From: an uncultured Blautia sp.
GTDB taxonomy: Bacteria > Bacillota > Clostridia > Lachnospirales > Lachnospiraceae
Length of the DNA stretch: 5,608 nt
Reading direction: 5' to 3'
Assembly (NCBI GenBank): GCA_900547615.1
Contig: URHH01000155.1
Span: forward strand, 1-5,608
The position numbers were made by a program, and so were the translations under genes. Shown piece after piece: positions 5,281 through 5,608 of the stretch; the first letter of the stretch is position 1; each line of letters opens with the position of its first letter. The notes below the pieces were generated by a model that was given only the letters and a program-made list of their open reading frames with translations, ran no database searches and was not told the origin of the DNA.

Positions 5281-5608
5281 ATGGCAGGAGGAACATTTAA
5301 GGTATCTCAGAAAAAAGTAAGACCCGGCACATATGTTAATGTAACGAACGGGCGTATGCCATCATCGGAATACCCATTAAGCGGAATTGCTATGATTCCG
5401 TTAATGAAATATGATTGGGGGCCGCGTGAAGAATGGATACACATTACAGCAGAATCTCCGGATGCAGAAAGGGCGAAATTAGGCCGCTCTGTATACGACG
5501 ATAATCCACAGATGAGGTTAGTCCGGCTGTTATTGCTGAATGCATCGGAGGGCTGGATTTACATTGCCAAAGGCGGGGAAAACGCAAAAGCATCTAATCT
5601 TCCGCCGG
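5281..5608 (+). CDS. Tail sheath protein, XkdK/YqbK-like (5' part only)
   Basis: Open from ATG 5281 to the window edge, 109 complete codons, no stop. AAAGGAG at 5267-5273 is 7 bases upstream. It begins MAGGTFKVSQKKVRPGTYVN, the typical start of XkdK-type contractile tail sheath proteins, followed by MPSSEYPLSGIAMIPLMKYDWGP (26-48) and VRLLLLNASEGWIYIAKGGENAKAS (81-105), which match the N-terminal domain of these sheaths. The sheath surrounds the tail tube and contracts to drive it through the cell envelope. Its presence shows the element has a contractile (myovirus or tailocin-type) tail. The rest of the gene and the tube gene should follow downstream. Confidence 0.85.
   Translation, partial: MAGGTFKVSQKKVRPGTYVNVTNGRMPSSEYPLSGIAMIPLMKYDWGPREEWIHITAESPDAERAKLGRSVYDDNPQMRLVRLLLLNASEGWIYIAKGGENAKASNLPP

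Noticed and set aside
1..5608. A new defence, toxin or other accessory system hidden in the block.
   Set aside because: Every sizeable + strand gene fits a head, neck or tail role or a small structural-block protein, and there is no gene-sized gap for cargo.

Overview
The window reads as part of the head and neck gene block of a contractile-tailed (myovirus-type) prophage or phage of the PBSX/skin type. It probably comes from a low-to-mid GC Gram-positive host in the Clostridia. The evidence is strong AGGAGG-type ribosome binding sites before nearly every gene, frequent AGA/ATA codons, and gene order and protein types that match the xkd (PBSX) and yqb (skin element) operons of Bacillus subtilis. 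All genes are on the + strand and tightly packed, with gaps of 1-17 bases or a 4-base overlap, so they look like one operon. Family assignments come from recognising sequence patterns and order; no database search was run.

Layout. Bases 1-157 are a leader with no convincing gene. It holds three hairpins, two of them followed by T-runs like intrinsic terminators. Next come an XkdF-type serine protease with a long helical C-terminal part that is probably a scaffold (158-1474), the major capsid protein (1492-2430), a YqbF-like protein with a C-terminal HeH/LEM domain (2442-2828), and a small beta-rich protein that may decorate the capsid (2841-3230). The neck set follows: a YqbG-type connector (3246-3641), a YqbH/XkdH-type head-closure protein (3644-4015), an HK97-gp10-like/XkdI protein (4012-4497) and an XkdJ-position putative tail terminator (4507-5028). 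The window ends with an 82-residue protein of unknown function (5030-5278) and the first 109 codons of the tail sheath gene (5281 to the window edge).

How the genes work together. The capsid protein assembles around a scaffold into a prohead, and the protease cleaves internal proteins during maturation. The connector and closure proteins then seal the portal vertex, and the terminator and sheath belong to the contractile tail that docks there. The portal and terminase genes should lie upstream, and the tail tube, tape measure and baseplate genes downstream.

I see no CRISPR array, tRNA, insertion sequence, attachment site or defence system. Most of the window is an ordinary structural module. 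The best leads for a second look are a strong in-frame internal ribosome binding site inside the protease gene that could make a separate scaffold protein, as in lambda C/Nu3, and the paired terminator-like hairpins in front of the protease gene in the middle of a late operon.
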